A program made the translations under genes and the position numbers. The notes beneath the pieces were generated by a model. It was not told the origin of the DNA and did not search any database. It worked only from the letters and a program-made list of their open reading frames with translations. From Rhodobacter sp. (GTDB taxonomy: Bacteria > Pseudomonadota > Alphaproteobacteria > Rhodobacterales > Rhodobacteraceae), in assembly GCA_020637515.1 (NCBI GenBank), contig JACKKG010000001.1, forward strand, positions 1,022,501-1,086,500: a stretch of 64,000 bases of DNA. The letters are read 5' to 3'. Positions 10,499 through 19,570 of this stretch are shown here, in pieces (positions within the stretch are counted from its first letter, which is position 1; the number at the start of each line of letters is the position of its first letter).

Positions 10499-10681
10499 GA
10501 TGCCAATGAGGTCGGGTTCCTGGTTGAACAGATCCAGAGTATGGCGATAGTTTTCCGCCGTATCATCCTGCCCTACCCGCATGCCGATCACCTTGAGATC
10601 GGGAAACATCTCATCCATCAGGCTGTGATCTGCTTCCAAATTTGAACCCTTTCGGCGCTGAATGCTGACCCCAATAAACAA
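10499..10681 (-). pseudogene. LacI-type regulator fragment, truncated by IS copy 2
   Basis: The frame encodes EADHSLMDEMFPDLKVIGMRVGQDD and then TLDLFNQEPDLIGI, which looks like the periplasmic-binding-protein-like effector domain of LacI/GalR regulators (the segment that usually continues IGIYNVGAGN). The downstream part is lost at the IS junction at 10497. No helix-turn-helix part is present upstream, so both ends are missing. The first ~13 codons (MFIGVSIQRRKGS) may be unrelated sequence. Confidence 0.6.
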
Positions 10682-10960
10682 AAGGATTTCACTGACGCCT
10701 CAATAGGTTGACGGACCATTGATGGGGTGACCGTTGGGCGCAGGTGGTGGGGTCAAACGCGGTGCCGAAACACATTGTTCGTAACAACAGTGACGTAAGA
10801 GCCAGCAGGGTGGAAGCCAATAAGTCCATCGGCTGGGGGCGACCCGCTATTAACTTGTCAGGGTCAGATAAAGATGAAGTTTCGATCCGCGCCCCCGGGT
10901 GGGGGCGACGCGTTCCCCGGGCAGATCGCTCGGCCCCGCAAAAGTGTTTCGATCAGATAG
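10682..10960. other. junction region between island debris and broken TRAP operon
   Basis: No gene of its own. It holds AT-richer debris to about 10860 and then the frame that replaces the lost end of the TRAP permease. Two short GGGGGCGAC-containing repeats (about 10835 and 10903) lie near the junction. I found no match to the tRNA-fMet 3' end that would mark an attachment site. Confidence 0.5.
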
Positions 10961-12372
10961 GCGGGCAGGGTGGACATCCCCATCCCCAGCACCAGACAGG
11001 CGGCCGCCGACAGCAGCAGCGGCACCAGCAGGCCCGAGGTCTGGAGGCTGGACACCGCCATCGCAAAGCGCAGGCCGAGTCCCGTCAGGTCGAACACGCC
11101 GACCAGGATGCCGATTGACCCGACCGCGACCATCACCTGCGCCCCCGCATAGCCGCCGCGCGCCAATGCCACCAGCAGCTTGCCGGGCTGCTGGCGCAGC
11201 GCCGGGTTCAGGATCAGCGCCGTGACCAGCGTCGTGATTACCGCCCAGAACCCGGCCATCGCGGTCGAGCGGCCCAGCGCCAGGGTGACCAGGATCGCCG
11301 CGATCGGGGCCACGAACATGAGCGATCTCAACCCGTCGCCCGGCTGCAACCTGGGGCGCTCGGCGTCGGCCAGGGGTTCGATGCCCAGCCGGCGCGCCTC
11401 TTTCTCGACCGAGACGAAGAGCGCGAAGTAGAACAGCAGCGCGGGCAGGGTGGAGGCAATGACAATCGACTGATAGGACAGGCCCACAAGCTGCGCCATC
11501 AGGAACGCCGCGGCGCCCAGCACGGGCGGCATGATCTGCCCGCCGGACGAGGCCGCCGCCTCGAGCGCGCCGGCAAAGGCCGGCGAGAACCCGCGCCGCT
11601 TGATGAGCGGGATGGTCACCGTGCCCGTGCCCACGACGTTGGCCACGACCGACCCCGACGACATGCCGAACACCGACGACGCCAGGATCGCCGCGTGGCC
11701 TGCGCCGCCGCGCGACCGTCCCGTGGCCCAAAGCGCCACGCGGATCATCAACTCGCCCGCGCCCGAGCCCTCAAGCATCGCGCCGAACACGATGTAGATG
11801 AACACCACCGAGATGATGGTCGAGGTCGCAAAGCCGAACACGCCCTGGAACCCGTACCAGATCGGCCCCACCAGGGTTTCCAGGTCAAATCCCGAATGGC
11901 TGAAAAAGCCCGGCAGGCCGCCGCCCCACAGCGCATAGGCCAACACGACCGCGCCGACCAGCGCCAGGATCGGCCCAAAGGCCCGGCGCGTCAGTTCGAT
12001 CAGGGTCAGGATCGCGCCGGTTGCGGTGGCGATCTCGGCCGGCGAGTAGGACAGGATCAGCAGATTGACGTTCGAAACCTGGCGCAGGAACAGCAGGCTG
12101 GCATAGGCGAAATTGGCCAGCATCGCCAGATCGAGCATCCAGGCCAGCGCCCGTGTGACGCCGCCGCGCCCGATTTCGAGCGCAAGGGGCTTCCACAGCA
12201 CCATGATGACCGCGCAAGCCATCATCACGCCGGCCCGGATATAGCCCGGCGCGGTATAGGGTCCATACCAGGCGATGAACACGGCGTGCACCGAAACGGC
12301 AATTCCCAGCGCGCCCCCGATCCACAAGCTTAGGGGCGGGCCGTTCTGCCGGGCGGTCCTTGCGTCAGCCAT
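10864..12372 (-). pseudogene. TRAP transporter fused 4TM-12TM permease, 3'-truncated
   Basis: 502 codons of a fused DctQM-type TRAP permease of the kind paired with TAXI substrate-binding proteins. Hydrophobic helices run throughout, and family motifs are clear (NVVGTGTVTIPLIKRRGF, AAASSGGQIMPPVLGAAAFL, LGMGMSTLPAYLI). Homology stops after LPAYLI near 10955; the last ~30 residues are unrelated and the final membrane helices are missing, where relatives run to about 620-680 residues. The start at 12372 follows an AAGGAG site and overlaps the end of the GntR gene by 8 bp. No TAXI binding protein gene is present, which fits a deletion or insertion at the edge of the accessory block. It is probably inactive. 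Confidence 0.82.
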
Positions 12373-13099
12373 GAAAAAATTCTCCTTCGGCAGGATGGGG
12401 GGCTGCCTGCAATAGGCCGATCTGCTCGTAGGTCGCGCGCTTGTTCTCGTCGCCGATCTTCTGCGCAAGGCTCGCCGCCAGGTCGGCGTCGCCCAGGATC
12501 AGGGCCTGGCGCAGCATCACCGCAAGCGCGAGGAAGGTGCGGCGGTGCGCCATGTCGCGCTTGGTGACCATCACGAAATACAGGATCGACTGACGGTTCA
12601 GGCGCTCGGCCTGCTGGCGCAGCATGGCGTTGCCGCAATGGGCAAAGACGAATTGCGACACGGCACGGCTGCGGCGGGCAAAATCCTCGGCGTTGGCCTC
12701 GGCGCTGGATTCGAAGGCATCCAGAACCGCGTGCGTCTCGGCGAATTCCGCCGGGGTCAACTGTCCCTCAGCGTAGCGGCGGGCAAAGAGTCGCACCGCC
12801 ATCGAAAAGAGCGCGGTGCGCACATCGTAGAGATCGGCAACCTCTTCGACCGACAGCTCGGTCACGAAGGCACCGATATGAGGGGTGATGCGGACCATGT
12901 CGTCGCGCGCCAGAAGCCCCAGGGCCTCGCGCACCGGGCCCCGGGAAACGCCGAACCGTTCCGCCAGCACCTCTTCGTTCAGCTTGACCCCGGGGCGCAG
13001 GATGCCCTCGTGGATCTCGTGCCTGAGGATGTCGGCGATGGTCGCGGCGCGGGTCCGCCCGTCGCCGTCCCTGCGGGCGCTGTTGTTGACAATGGCCAT
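12365..13099 (-). CDS. GntR-family regulator, FCD subfamily
   Basis: 244 residues. The winged helix at about 15-80 contains LNEEVLAERFGVSRGPVREALGLL, followed by an all-helical FCD effector domain that in this family binds an organic-acid ligand, often with a metal. The start at 13099 was chosen for the G-rich ribosome site and because the frame upstream has no family similarity. It is translationally coupled to the TRAP permease. Palindromes of TTGT-N2-ACAA form overlap its first codons and lie 130 bp upstream, so autoregulation is likely. The ligand is probably the TRAP substrate or a breakdown product. Confidence 0.9.
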   Translation of the reverse strand: MAIVNNSARRDGDGRTRAATIADILRHEIHEGILRPGVKLNEEVLAERFGVSRGPVREALGLLARDDMVRITPHIGAFVTELSVEEVADLYDVRTALFSMAVRLFARRYAEGQLTPAEFAETHAVLDAFESSAEANAEDFARRSRAVSQFVFAHCGNAMLRQQAERLNRQSILYFVMVTKRDMAHRRTFLALAVMLRQALILGDADLAASLAQKIGDENKRATYEQIGLLQAAPHPAEGEFFHG

Positions 13100-13244
13100 C
13101 GGATCCCCCCCTGGCGATGCCGGGAACCTGCGGGAGAACGGATTCGTTGCCAACAATAACGGCGTGATTTCACGAAGTGACGCCGGGTTAAAGGGGTTCT
13201 CTGAATTCTTCCGCTGGATTGTGCGGGACGTTGTTGACAATGGC
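13082..13244. promoter_or_regulatory. repeated GntR-type operator candidates
   Basis: The 15-mer GTTGTTGACAATGGC occurs twice, at 13082-13096 (inside the first codons of the GntR gene) and at 13230-13244 (upstream). Its core TTGTTGACAA is a palindrome of the TTGT-N2-ACAA form bound by FCD-type GntR proteins. A third, weaker dyad (GTTGCCAAC, about 13146-13154) lies between them. Binding by the adjacent GntR is inferred. Confidence 0.5.
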
Positions 13245-13291
13245 ACGGCGCGAACCGACCGGCTGCGGCCGCGACGGCCCGGCAAATGCGG

Positions 13292-14053
13292 TCAGAACGC
13301 CTTGAGCCGGCGCGTCGTTTCGGGGTCGAGGAACCCGGCGACGGTCGCGTCGGTTTCCAGTTGAAGGGCGCGGTGAAGATCGGGCACGGCGGCGTGGTTC
13401 AGAACCCGTTTCATCGCCCGGACCGACAGCACCGGAAGCGCCGCCAGACGCACCGCCGTTTCGGTCGCCGTCGCCATGAGGTCATCGTCGGGGACGACCT
13501 TCCACGCCAGGCCGATCTCGGCCAGTTCGCGCGCCGAATAGCGGTCGCCGAACATCAGCATCTCGCGCGCCTTGTTCAGCCCGACCAACGCCGGCAGCAA
13601 GGTGGTGACAGCCCCCGTCACGAACAGGTTGAGCGACACCTCGGGAAAGAACCCGCGCGCACTGTCCGCCCAGATCGGAAAGTCGCAGTTGATCGCCCAT
13701 TCGAAGCCCCCGCCGACGGCCCAGCCGTTGATCGCCCCGACGACCGGCTTGGCGCCCAGCGTGATGGCATGGGTCGCGCGCTGGATGGCGAGGACCATGG
13801 CGCGCGCCTCTTCCTCGGTCTCGGGGTGGACATGGGCCTTGCGGTCGTCGCCCGCGCAAAAGGCCTTGCCCGTGCCGGTAAAGACGATGGCCCGCGTCGC
13901 CGGATCGGCGTTGGCGTCGTCAAAGGCGCGCGCCACATCGTCGATCAGCGCGCGGTTCATGGCGTTCAGGCTTTCGGGCCGGTTCAGGGCAATGATGCGG
14001 ACGCCCTCGGGGCCCGGCGTGCTGGACACGGTGTCATAGCGAAAATCTGTCAT
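13292..14053 (-). CDS. enoyl-CoA hydratase/isomerase family protein
   Basis: 253 residues of the crotonase fold. The family hydrates or isomerises acyl-CoA thioesters. The oxyanion-hole glycines (NGWAVGGGFEW) and both catalytic-type Glu residues (GGGFEW and FFPEV) are present, as is the FCAGDD segment. The start at 14053 follows AGGAG and overlaps the upstream CoA ligase by ATGA, so the two are translationally coupled. The likely role is the second step after CoA activation of an unsaturated or cyclic acid by the PaaK-like ligase. Substrate unknown. Confidence 0.9.
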   Translation of the reverse strand: MTDFRYDTVSSTPGPEGVRIIALNRPESLNAMNRALIDDVARAFDDANADPATRAIVFTGTGKAFCAGDDRKAHVHPETEEEARAMVLAIQRATHAITLGAKPVVGAINGWAVGGGFEWAINCDFPIWADSARGFFPEVSLNLFVTGAVTTLLPALVGLNKAREMLMFGDRYSARELAEIGLAWKVVPDDDLMATATETAVRLAALPVLSVRAMKRVLNHAAVPDLHRALQLETDATVAGFLDPETTRRLKAF

Positions 14054-15354
14054 GGTAGGCTCCTGATGACGCGCTTGGTCTTGCCCTCGGTGCGCGGAAA
14101 GCTGTTGGCCGGGCACAAGACGACCCTTGCGCTTGCGCCCAGTCGCGCCTTGATCGCCCCTTCGACCCGTCGCGCCAGTTCGGGCGAGGCATCGACGCCG
14201 GGGGCCAGTTCGGCCTGGACCGGCAAGCTGTCATAGGGCGGCGGCGTTTCCAGCGTGATGCGGTAATCGCCGGACAATTCGGGGATTTCGTTGAGAACGG
14301 CGGCAACCATCGTCGGGAACATGTTCAGCCCGCGCACCACCACCATGTCGTCCGACCGCCCGATCACCGAAAAGCGGAACCCGGTGCAGCCGCAGGCGCA
14401 GGGGCCGGTGTCGCCGATGGCGATGATGTCCCCGGTGCGGAACCGCACCAGGGGCTGACAGTCCCGCACCAGATGGGTCAGGACCAATTCGCCCCGTGCC
14501 CCGGGTTCGACGGTGACCGGGCTGCCGGTTTCAGGGTCGATCAGTTCGGGATACAGCACATCCGCGGCCATGAAGTGCAGCCGCGAATCATGCGGGCACT
14601 CGGCGCCAAAGTTCGAGAACACGTCCGAAACGCCGTAATTCGCGTTGCGCGGCTCCATCCCCCAGGTGTCGCGCAGGCGCGCGCGCAGGGCGGGGTCGTC
14701 CAGCCCGGCCTCGCCCCCGAACAGCCCCAGCTTCAGCCCCAGGTCGCGCGGAGCGAGGCCTGGAAACCGGTCGGCGATCACCTGTTCCAGGACCGCCGGA
14801 TAAGACGGCGTGCAGGATATGGCGGTGATCCCGACCTCGACGATGGTGCGGATCAGCAGGTCGGTCGCGCCCACCCCGAACGGCACCACCAGCGCGCCGG
14901 TTTCCTCGAGCGTCATGTGGTCGGTCAACCCGCCCATCCACATCTGATAGTTGAGGCAATGCACCACCGTGTGTTCGGCGGTCAGGCCCGCGGAGCGGTG
15001 ACAACGCCCGCCGACCTCCTGGGTGATGCGGGCGTCTCGGGCAGACAGCGCCAGGTTCATCGCCTGTCCGGTCGTCCCCGAGGTCCGGTGCAGGCGGTTG
15101 GCCAGGGCGCGCGGCGCGGCCAGATAGTCGCCAAAGGGCGGATGGGCCGCCTGCGACAGGCGCAACTGCGCCTTGTCGGACAGCGGCAGATCGGGCAGGT
15201 CGCGCAGATCGCGAGGCGGCGTGCGCCCTTGCCAAAGCGCGCGGTAAAAGGGCGACGCCGTTGCGACATGCGCCCTTTGGGCCTGCCACAGCCCCTGAAT
15301 ATGGGCTTGCAGATCGTCCGGCGGGCATTTTTCGCCGTCTTTCAAAGTGCTCAT
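14050..15354 (-). CDS. PaaK-like acyl/aryl-CoA ligase (AMP-forming)
   Basis: 434 residues, the length of phenylacetate-CoA ligases. It converts a carboxylic acid, ATP and CoA to the acyl-CoA. Visible motifs are TSGTTGQA (phosphate loop), YGVSDVFSNFG (A5-like region), RFRTGDI and the C-terminal domain starting IGRSDDMVVVRG, with RTEGKTKRV near the end holding the likely catalytic Lys. CACGC near TGPCACGCTG resembles the small Cys cluster seen in PaaK relatives. It overlaps both TetR and ECH by ATGA. Phenylacetate itself is not implied, since no other paa gene is nearby. Confidence 0.88.
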   Translation of the reverse strand: MSTLKDGEKCPPDDLQAHIQGLWQAQRAHVATASPFYRALWQGRTPPRDLRDLPDLPLSDKAQLRLSQAAHPPFGDYLAAPRALANRLHRTSGTTGQAMNLALSARDARITQEVGGRCHRSAGLTAEHTVVHCLNYQMWMGGLTDHMTLEETGALVVPFGVGATDLLIRTIVEVGITAISCTPSYPAVLEQVIADRFPGLAPRDLGLKLGLFGGEAGLDDPALRARLRDTWGMEPRNANYGVSDVFSNFGAECPHDSRLHFMAADVLYPELIDPETGSPVTVEPGARGELVLTHLVRDCQPLVRFRTGDIIAIGDTGPCACGCTGFRFSVIGRSDDMVVVRGLNMFPTMVAAVLNEIPELSGDYRITLETPPPYDSLPVQAELAPGVDASPELARRVEGAIKARLGASARVVLCPANSFPRTEGKTKRVIRSLP

Positions 15355-16028
15355 CGTGACATCCCTCGGTCCCAGATCAGGGAAAGCGTTTCAAGAACCG
15401 CCTCGCGGTCCTGCGAAATCTCGATCAGCCCCGGGTCCTGCGAAAAGAACAGGTTGGACAGATACTGATCCACCATGCCGCCCAGCGCATAGGCCCGGCG
15501 CAGCAGTTCCGCCCGGGGGATGGCCGGCGCGGTCTCGTCGCGGCGCTGGCGGCGTTCGACCGCGGTGACGACGATCTCGATCCATTCGCGATTGAGCCGC
15601 TGGAATGCCGCCTGCGCCTCGGGGAACCCGTCGAGCGGCAGGATCAGGCACCGCATCAGGCCGCGGTTCTGTTCGAACATGTCGAAGTAGGCGCGGGTCG
15701 CCGCCCGCGCGGCGTCGCCGGTGCCACGATCGGCGGCCCGCATCGCGTGCTGAAGAAAGGTCACGAAATCCGCCAGCAGACTGTCGAGCAGGACGTGGCG
15801 GTCGGGAAAGTAGATGTAGAAGGTGCCGTTCGAAACGCCGGCCTCCTGGCAGATGCTGGCAACCGTCAACCCTTGGGGCCCGTCGCCTTGCAGGATGGCG
15901 CAGGCGGCAATCTGCAACTGTGCACGGGTCCGGTCGCCCTTTGGTCGTCCCGCGCTGGCCTGCGCAAGGTGGCGGGGAAAGGACAGCGGCGGGATGTCGG
16001 GCGCCGGACGGGCCAGGGCGGGGGGCAT
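15351..16028 (-). CDS. TetR/AcrR-family transcriptional regulator
   Basis: 225 residues. The N-terminal helix-turn-helix (about 50-95) reads LTVASICQEAGVSNGTFYIYFPDRHVLLDSL, typical of TetR. The C-terminal domain (about 100-220) is an all-helical ligand pocket of unknown specificity. The start at 16028 is the first Met of the conserved region; its ribosome site is weak. It heads the ligase-hydratase operon and overlaps the ligase by ATGA. A dyad centred on TGACGTCA lies 20-35 bp upstream, so it likely represses its own operon until an acyl-CoA or acid inducer binds. Confidence 0.9.
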   Translation of the reverse strand: MPPALARPAPDIPPLSFPRHLAQASAGRPKGDRTRAQLQIAACAILQGDGPQGLTVASICQEAGVSNGTFYIYFPDRHVLLDSLLADFVTFLQHAMRAADRGTGDAARAATRAYFDMFEQNRGLMRCLILPLDGFPEAQAAFQRLNREWIEIVVTAVERRQRRDETAPAIPRAELLRRAYALGGMVDQYLSNLFFSQDPGLIEISQDREAVLETLSLIWDRGMSR

Positions 16029-16044
16029 GGCTTGGCCTGAAATA

Positions 16045-16060
16045 AAACTGACGTCACTTT
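16045..16060. promoter_or_regulatory. candidate TetR operator
   Basis: AAACTGACGTCACTTT: a perfect TGACGTCA palindrome with AAA/TTT arms, 17 bp upstream of the tetR start and in the intergenic region shared with the divergent LuxR-type gene. The position is typical for autorepression; binding is inferred. Confidence 0.5.
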
Positions 16061-16202
16061 CATAAAGCGGCGCGACCTGCGTGTCAACGCGCGCCGACCG
16101 CGCCGGTTTTCGCACCTGTTGCGTTTTTCGGCGGGCGTGACCTATGCTGGCGACCCAGCGCCGGGCGCCGCGTGAGGGGCGCCGCCAGCCGAGAGGGTCG
16201 CG

Positions 16203-16952
16203 ATGCACCTGACCCATGACGAGGCCGATCTGGTCTTTGCCATCATGCGCGAGCTTTCGGGCGAATTCGCGCATGACGAGGTGCGCACGCGCGTCGGTCG
16301 CCTGCTGCTGGACCTGCTGGATGCCGATTTCTTCGCCTCGTATGTCTGGGACGACGATCAGGCGAAATTCGTCGCCGGGGTCTCGTTGAACATGAACCCC
16401 GAAAACCTGGCCCGATACGAAGCCTATTACCAGTTCCACGATCCCATCACCCACACCCTGCAACGGCGACGCGCGGCAACACCCGTCAGCGCCGTCATGG
16501 CCCATGACCGCCTGCGCCGGACGGAATTCTTCAACGATTTCCTGTTCCGCGACGGGCTCTATTTCGGGATGAATTATTTCGCCTGGGATCGCGGCGCGAA
16601 TATCGGCGACCTGCGGATCTGGCGCGCCCAGGGCAAGGAGGACTTCAGCCAGCGCGATGCGTTTCTGGTCGATGCGATCGGCCCCAGCCTGGTGAACGCG
16701 CTGATCCGCGCCAACCGCCTGACGCAGGGCGGCGCGGCGATGCGCTTTGCGCAGCGGCCGGACCTGTGGGGATTGACCCAGCGCGAGGCCGAGGTCGCCG
16801 ACATGTTGGTCACGGGCCTGTCCGACGACAACATCTGCGCGCGGCTGTGCATTTCAAAGCCGACGCTGCGCACCCATGTCGGCTCGGTGTTTCGAAAGAC
16901 CGGGGCGCAGCGACGCGGGCAGTTGGTGACGATCCTCACGCAGCCCGGGTGA
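16203..16952 (+). CDS. LuxR-family (GerE HTH) regulator
   Basis: 249 residues. The C-terminal helix-turn-helix (about 190-245, LTQREAEVADMLVTGLSDDNICARLCISKPTLRTHV with separators) is clearly LuxR/GerE. The N-terminal ~180 residues look like a GAF/PAS-like sensory domain rather than a receiver or a canonical autoinducer pocket. It is the first gene of the block leading into an amidase and an ABC importer 90 bp downstream, so it probably controls amide uptake and hydrolysis. The tetR gene is divergent. Confidence 0.87.
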   Translation: MHLTHDEADLVFAIMRELSGEFAHDEVRTRVGRLLLDLLDADFFASYVWDDDQAKFVAGVSLNMNPENLARYEAYYQFHDPITHTLQRRRAATPVSAVMAHDRLRRTEFFNDFLFRDGLYFGMNYFAWDRGANIGDLRIWRAQGKEDFSQRDAFLVDAIGPSLVNALIRANRLTQGGAAMRFAQRPDLWGLTQREAEVADMLVTGLSDDNICARLCISKPTLRTHVGSVFRKTGAQRRGQLVTILTQPG

Positions 16953-17042
16953 CCCGATAGAGCGGCGCGAAATTCATCATTTGTGACGATGGCGGCGGCG
17001 CCCGTCCACCCGCACTCTTCCGTCAAAAGACGGGAGAAACCG

Positions 17043-18407
17043 ATGCCCCTTTCGCTGATCGACACCCTTCGTGCGCTGGATGACGGCCGGTTGCGGGCCC
17101 GCGACCATGTCGAGGCGGTTCTCGACGCCGCCACGCGGCACGCCGCGCTGAACGCCTTCATCACCCTGGACGCCCAGGCGTTGCGCGCGGCGGCCGAGGC
17201 CAGCGACGCCCGCCGCGCGCAGGGCCGTGCCGGCCGGCTCGAGGGTGCGGCGCTGGCCGTCAAGGACAACATCGACACCGCCGATCTGCTGACCACGGGC
17301 GGCACGCGGGCGCTGACCGGCGCGGCGCGCGCCGACGCCGAGCCGCTGGCCCGGCTGCGTGGACAGGGGGCGCTGGTCGCCGGCAAGACCAACCTGCACG
17401 AACTGGCCTTTGGCATCACGTCGAACAACGCGGCCTTTGGCCCCGTGCGCAATCCGCATGACCCGGCGCTGATCGCAGGGGGCTCGTCCGGTGGCACGGC
17501 GGCCGCGATCGCGGCCGGGATCGTGCCGGCCGGGCTGGGCACCGATACCGGCGGCTCGTGCCGGATTCCGGCCGCGCTGTGCGGCGTCACCGGCTTTCGC
17601 CCCAGCGTCGGGCGCTATCCGGTGGGCGGGGTCGTGCCGCTGTCGCCCACCCGCGACACCATCGGCCCGATGGGGCAGGGGGTGGCAGATGTCGCGTTGC
17701 TCGATGCGCTGATGGCGGGCGCGGACACCGCGCTGACCCCGCCCACCCCGGGCGCGATCCGTCTGGGCGTGCCCCGCCGCGTCCTTTGGCAGGGGCTGGA
17801 CCCCGTCGTTGCCGCCCGCTGCGAGGCCGCATTGTCGCGCCTGTCCGCCGCCGGGGTCACGCTGGTAGAGACCGATCCCGCCGATCTGTGGGCCGACGGT
17901 GCCGCGGCCTCGTTCGCGATCGTCCTGTATGAGACGATGCGCGCCTTGCCCGCCTATGTCGCCGCGCGCGGGGTCCCGTTCGACGCGCTGCTGGCCGGCG
18001 TCGCCTCGGCCGATGTGCGCGCCATTCTGGACAGCCAGATGGGCGAGGGCGCGATGCCCGAGCGCGCCTATCGCGCGGCCATGGATCGCCACCGCCCGGC
18101 GATGCAGCGGCATTGGGCGGCGTGGTTCGCGGACCATGGGCTGCACGGCGCGCTCTTTCCGACGACCCCGCTGCCGGCCCGTCCGATCGGCGCGGACGAA
18201 ACCGTCACCCTGAACGGCGCCCAGGTTCCGACCTTTGCCACCTACATCCGCAACACCGATCACGGGTCGGTCATGGGCGTGCCGGGGATCAGCCTGCCGC
18301 TGCCGGGCGCGGGTCTGCCGGTCGGGCTGGAACTCGAGGGGCTGGCGGGCGCCGATCGCGCGCTGCTGGCGGTGGCGGCGGCGCTGGAGCCGCTGTTGCG
18401 CGACTGA
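17043..18407 (+). CDS. amidase (amidase signature family)
   Basis: 454 residues of the amidase-signature fold, which hydrolyses C-N amide bonds through a Ser-cisSer-Lys triad. Lys74 (AVKDN), the Ser pair at 148-149 (AGGSSGG) and Ser172 (GTDTGGSCRIPA) are all in place. There is no signal peptide, so it acts in the cytoplasm. The start at 17043 follows GGGAGA. It is followed 31 bp later by an importer binding protein, which suggests the importer brings in the amide this enzyme cleaves. Family members range from acetamide to indoleacetamide and allophanate hydrolases; the substrate is not readable. Confidence 0.92.
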   Translation: MPLSLIDTLRALDDGRLRARDHVEAVLDAATRHAALNAFITLDAQALRAAAEASDARRAQGRAGRLEGAALAVKDNIDTADLLTTGGTRALTGAARADAEPLARLRGQGALVAGKTNLHELAFGITSNNAAFGPVRNPHDPALIAGGSSGGTAAAIAAGIVPAGLGTDTGGSCRIPAALCGVTGFRPSVGRYPVGGVVPLSPTRDTIGPMGQGVADVALLDALMAGADTALTPPTPGAIRLGVPRRVLWQGLDPVVAARCEAALSRLSAAGVTLVETDPADLWADGAAASFAIVLYETMRALPAYVAARGVPFDALLAGVASADVRAILDSQMGEGAMPERAYRAAMDRHRPAMQRHWAAWFADHGLHGALFPTTPLPARPIGADETVTLNGAQVPTFATYIRNTDHGSVMGVPGISLPLPGAGLPVGLELEGLAGADRALLAVAAALEPLLRD

Positions 18408-18438
18408 CACCAACAAACAACCAGACAGGGAGAAGACC

Positions 18439-19569
18439 ATGAAACGCTTTGTGATCGCGACAATTCTGGCAACGGGTTTCGCGGGGTCGGCCCCGGCCGA
18501 GGTGCGGCTGGGCGTGCTGGTGCCCGACAGCGGGCCGGCGGGGCTGTTCGGCCCCTCGTCGCGGCAGGCGGCGCAGCTTGCGGCCGAGGACATCAACGCC
18601 ACCGGCGGCATCGCGGGCGAACCCGTCACGCTGCTGTTCGCCGATGTCGGCGTGCCGCCCGCGCAGGCCGTGCAATCGGTGCAGCGGCTGTGGCGCGCCG
18701 AGGGCGTGCAGGGCTTTGTCGGGATGCATGACAGCGCCGTGCGCGCGGCGATCGTCAGCCAGTTGCGCGGTCAGGTTCCCTATGTCTACAGCGCCGTCTA
18801 CGAAGGCGGCGAATGCGCGCCCGACACCTATGTCACCGGCGAAACCCCGGCCCAGCAACTGGCGCCCGTGATCCCCTGGCTGGCCGAGCACGAGGCAGCG
18901 CATCGCTGGTATCTGATCGGCAACGATTACAACTGGCCGCGCGACACCAACGCGGCGGCGCAGGACATCATCGCCGCCTCGGGTGGCGCCGTGGTCGGCG
19001 AGGAATACGTTCCCCTGGGTTCGTCCGATTTCGACGCCTCGCTGGCGCGAATCCGGGCCTCGGGTGCGGACGCGGTGTTGGTCACGCTGGTGGGCGGCGA
19101 TTCCGTGGCGTTCAACATCGCCTATGCCGCCTTTGGCCTGGATGGCCAGGCGCTCAGGCTGGGCACCCTGATCGAGGAAAACACCCTCGCCGGGATCGGC
19201 GCCGCGAACGCGCACCGGCTGTTCGCGTCGATGGGCTTTTTCGCCAGCATCGACAGCGAGGCCGCGCGCAGCTTCGACGCGCGGCTGCACAGCCGGTTCG
19301 GCGCCGAGGCCGCGCAACCCAACGGGCTGGGGGAATCGCTCTATGACGGGTTGATGCTGATGGCGGCGCTGGGCAATGCGGCCGGCTCGCTCGAGCCCGG
19401 CGCGGTCGCGGCCGTGGCGGACGGCGTGCGCTACAGTTCGCCGCGCGGAAACGCCCGGCTCGATCACAACCATGTCGCGCAGACGATCTACCTGGCCGAC
19501 GGATCGTCCGGGCAGTTCGCCACTGTCGCCCGGTTCGACACCGTGCCCGCCGGCGTGAGCTGCGAGTGA
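18439..19569 (+). CDS. ABC importer substrate-binding protein, amide/urea (UrtA/AmiC-like) type
   Basis: 376 residues with a signal peptide ending near AGSAPA-EV, so periplasmic. The two-lobed type I binding fold starts LGVLVPDSGPAGLFGPSSRQAAQLAAEDINA. The chain is closest in character to the Peripla_BP_5 group (UrtA, FmdD, AmiC), which binds urea, short amides or branched-chain amino acids. It is the first of four importer genes in operon with the amidase and has a CAGGGAGA site. Uptake of an amide for the upstream amidase is the natural inference. Confidence 0.9.
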   Translation: MKRFVIATILATGFAGSAPAEVRLGVLVPDSGPAGLFGPSSRQAAQLAAEDINATGGIAGEPVTLLFADVGVPPAQAVQSVQRLWRAEGVQGFVGMHDSAVRAAIVSQLRGQVPYVYSAVYEGGECAPDTYVTGETPAQQLAPVIPWLAEHEAAHRWYLIGNDYNWPRDTNAAAQDIIAASGGAVVGEEYVPLGSSDFDASLARIRASGADAVLVTLVGGDSVAFNIAYAAFGLDGQALRLGTLIEENTLAGIGAANAHRLFASMGFFASIDSEAARSFDARLHSRFGAEAAQPNGLGESLYDGLMLMAALGNAAGSLEPGAVAAVADGVRYSSPRGNARLDHNHVAQTIYLADGSSGQFATVARFDTVPAGVSCE

Positions 19570-19570
19570 C

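Noticed and set aside
16977..18629. 550-residue open frame opposite the amidase
   Set aside because: Arg/Gln/Gly-rich antisense shadow; the plus-strand amidase has all catalytic motifs.
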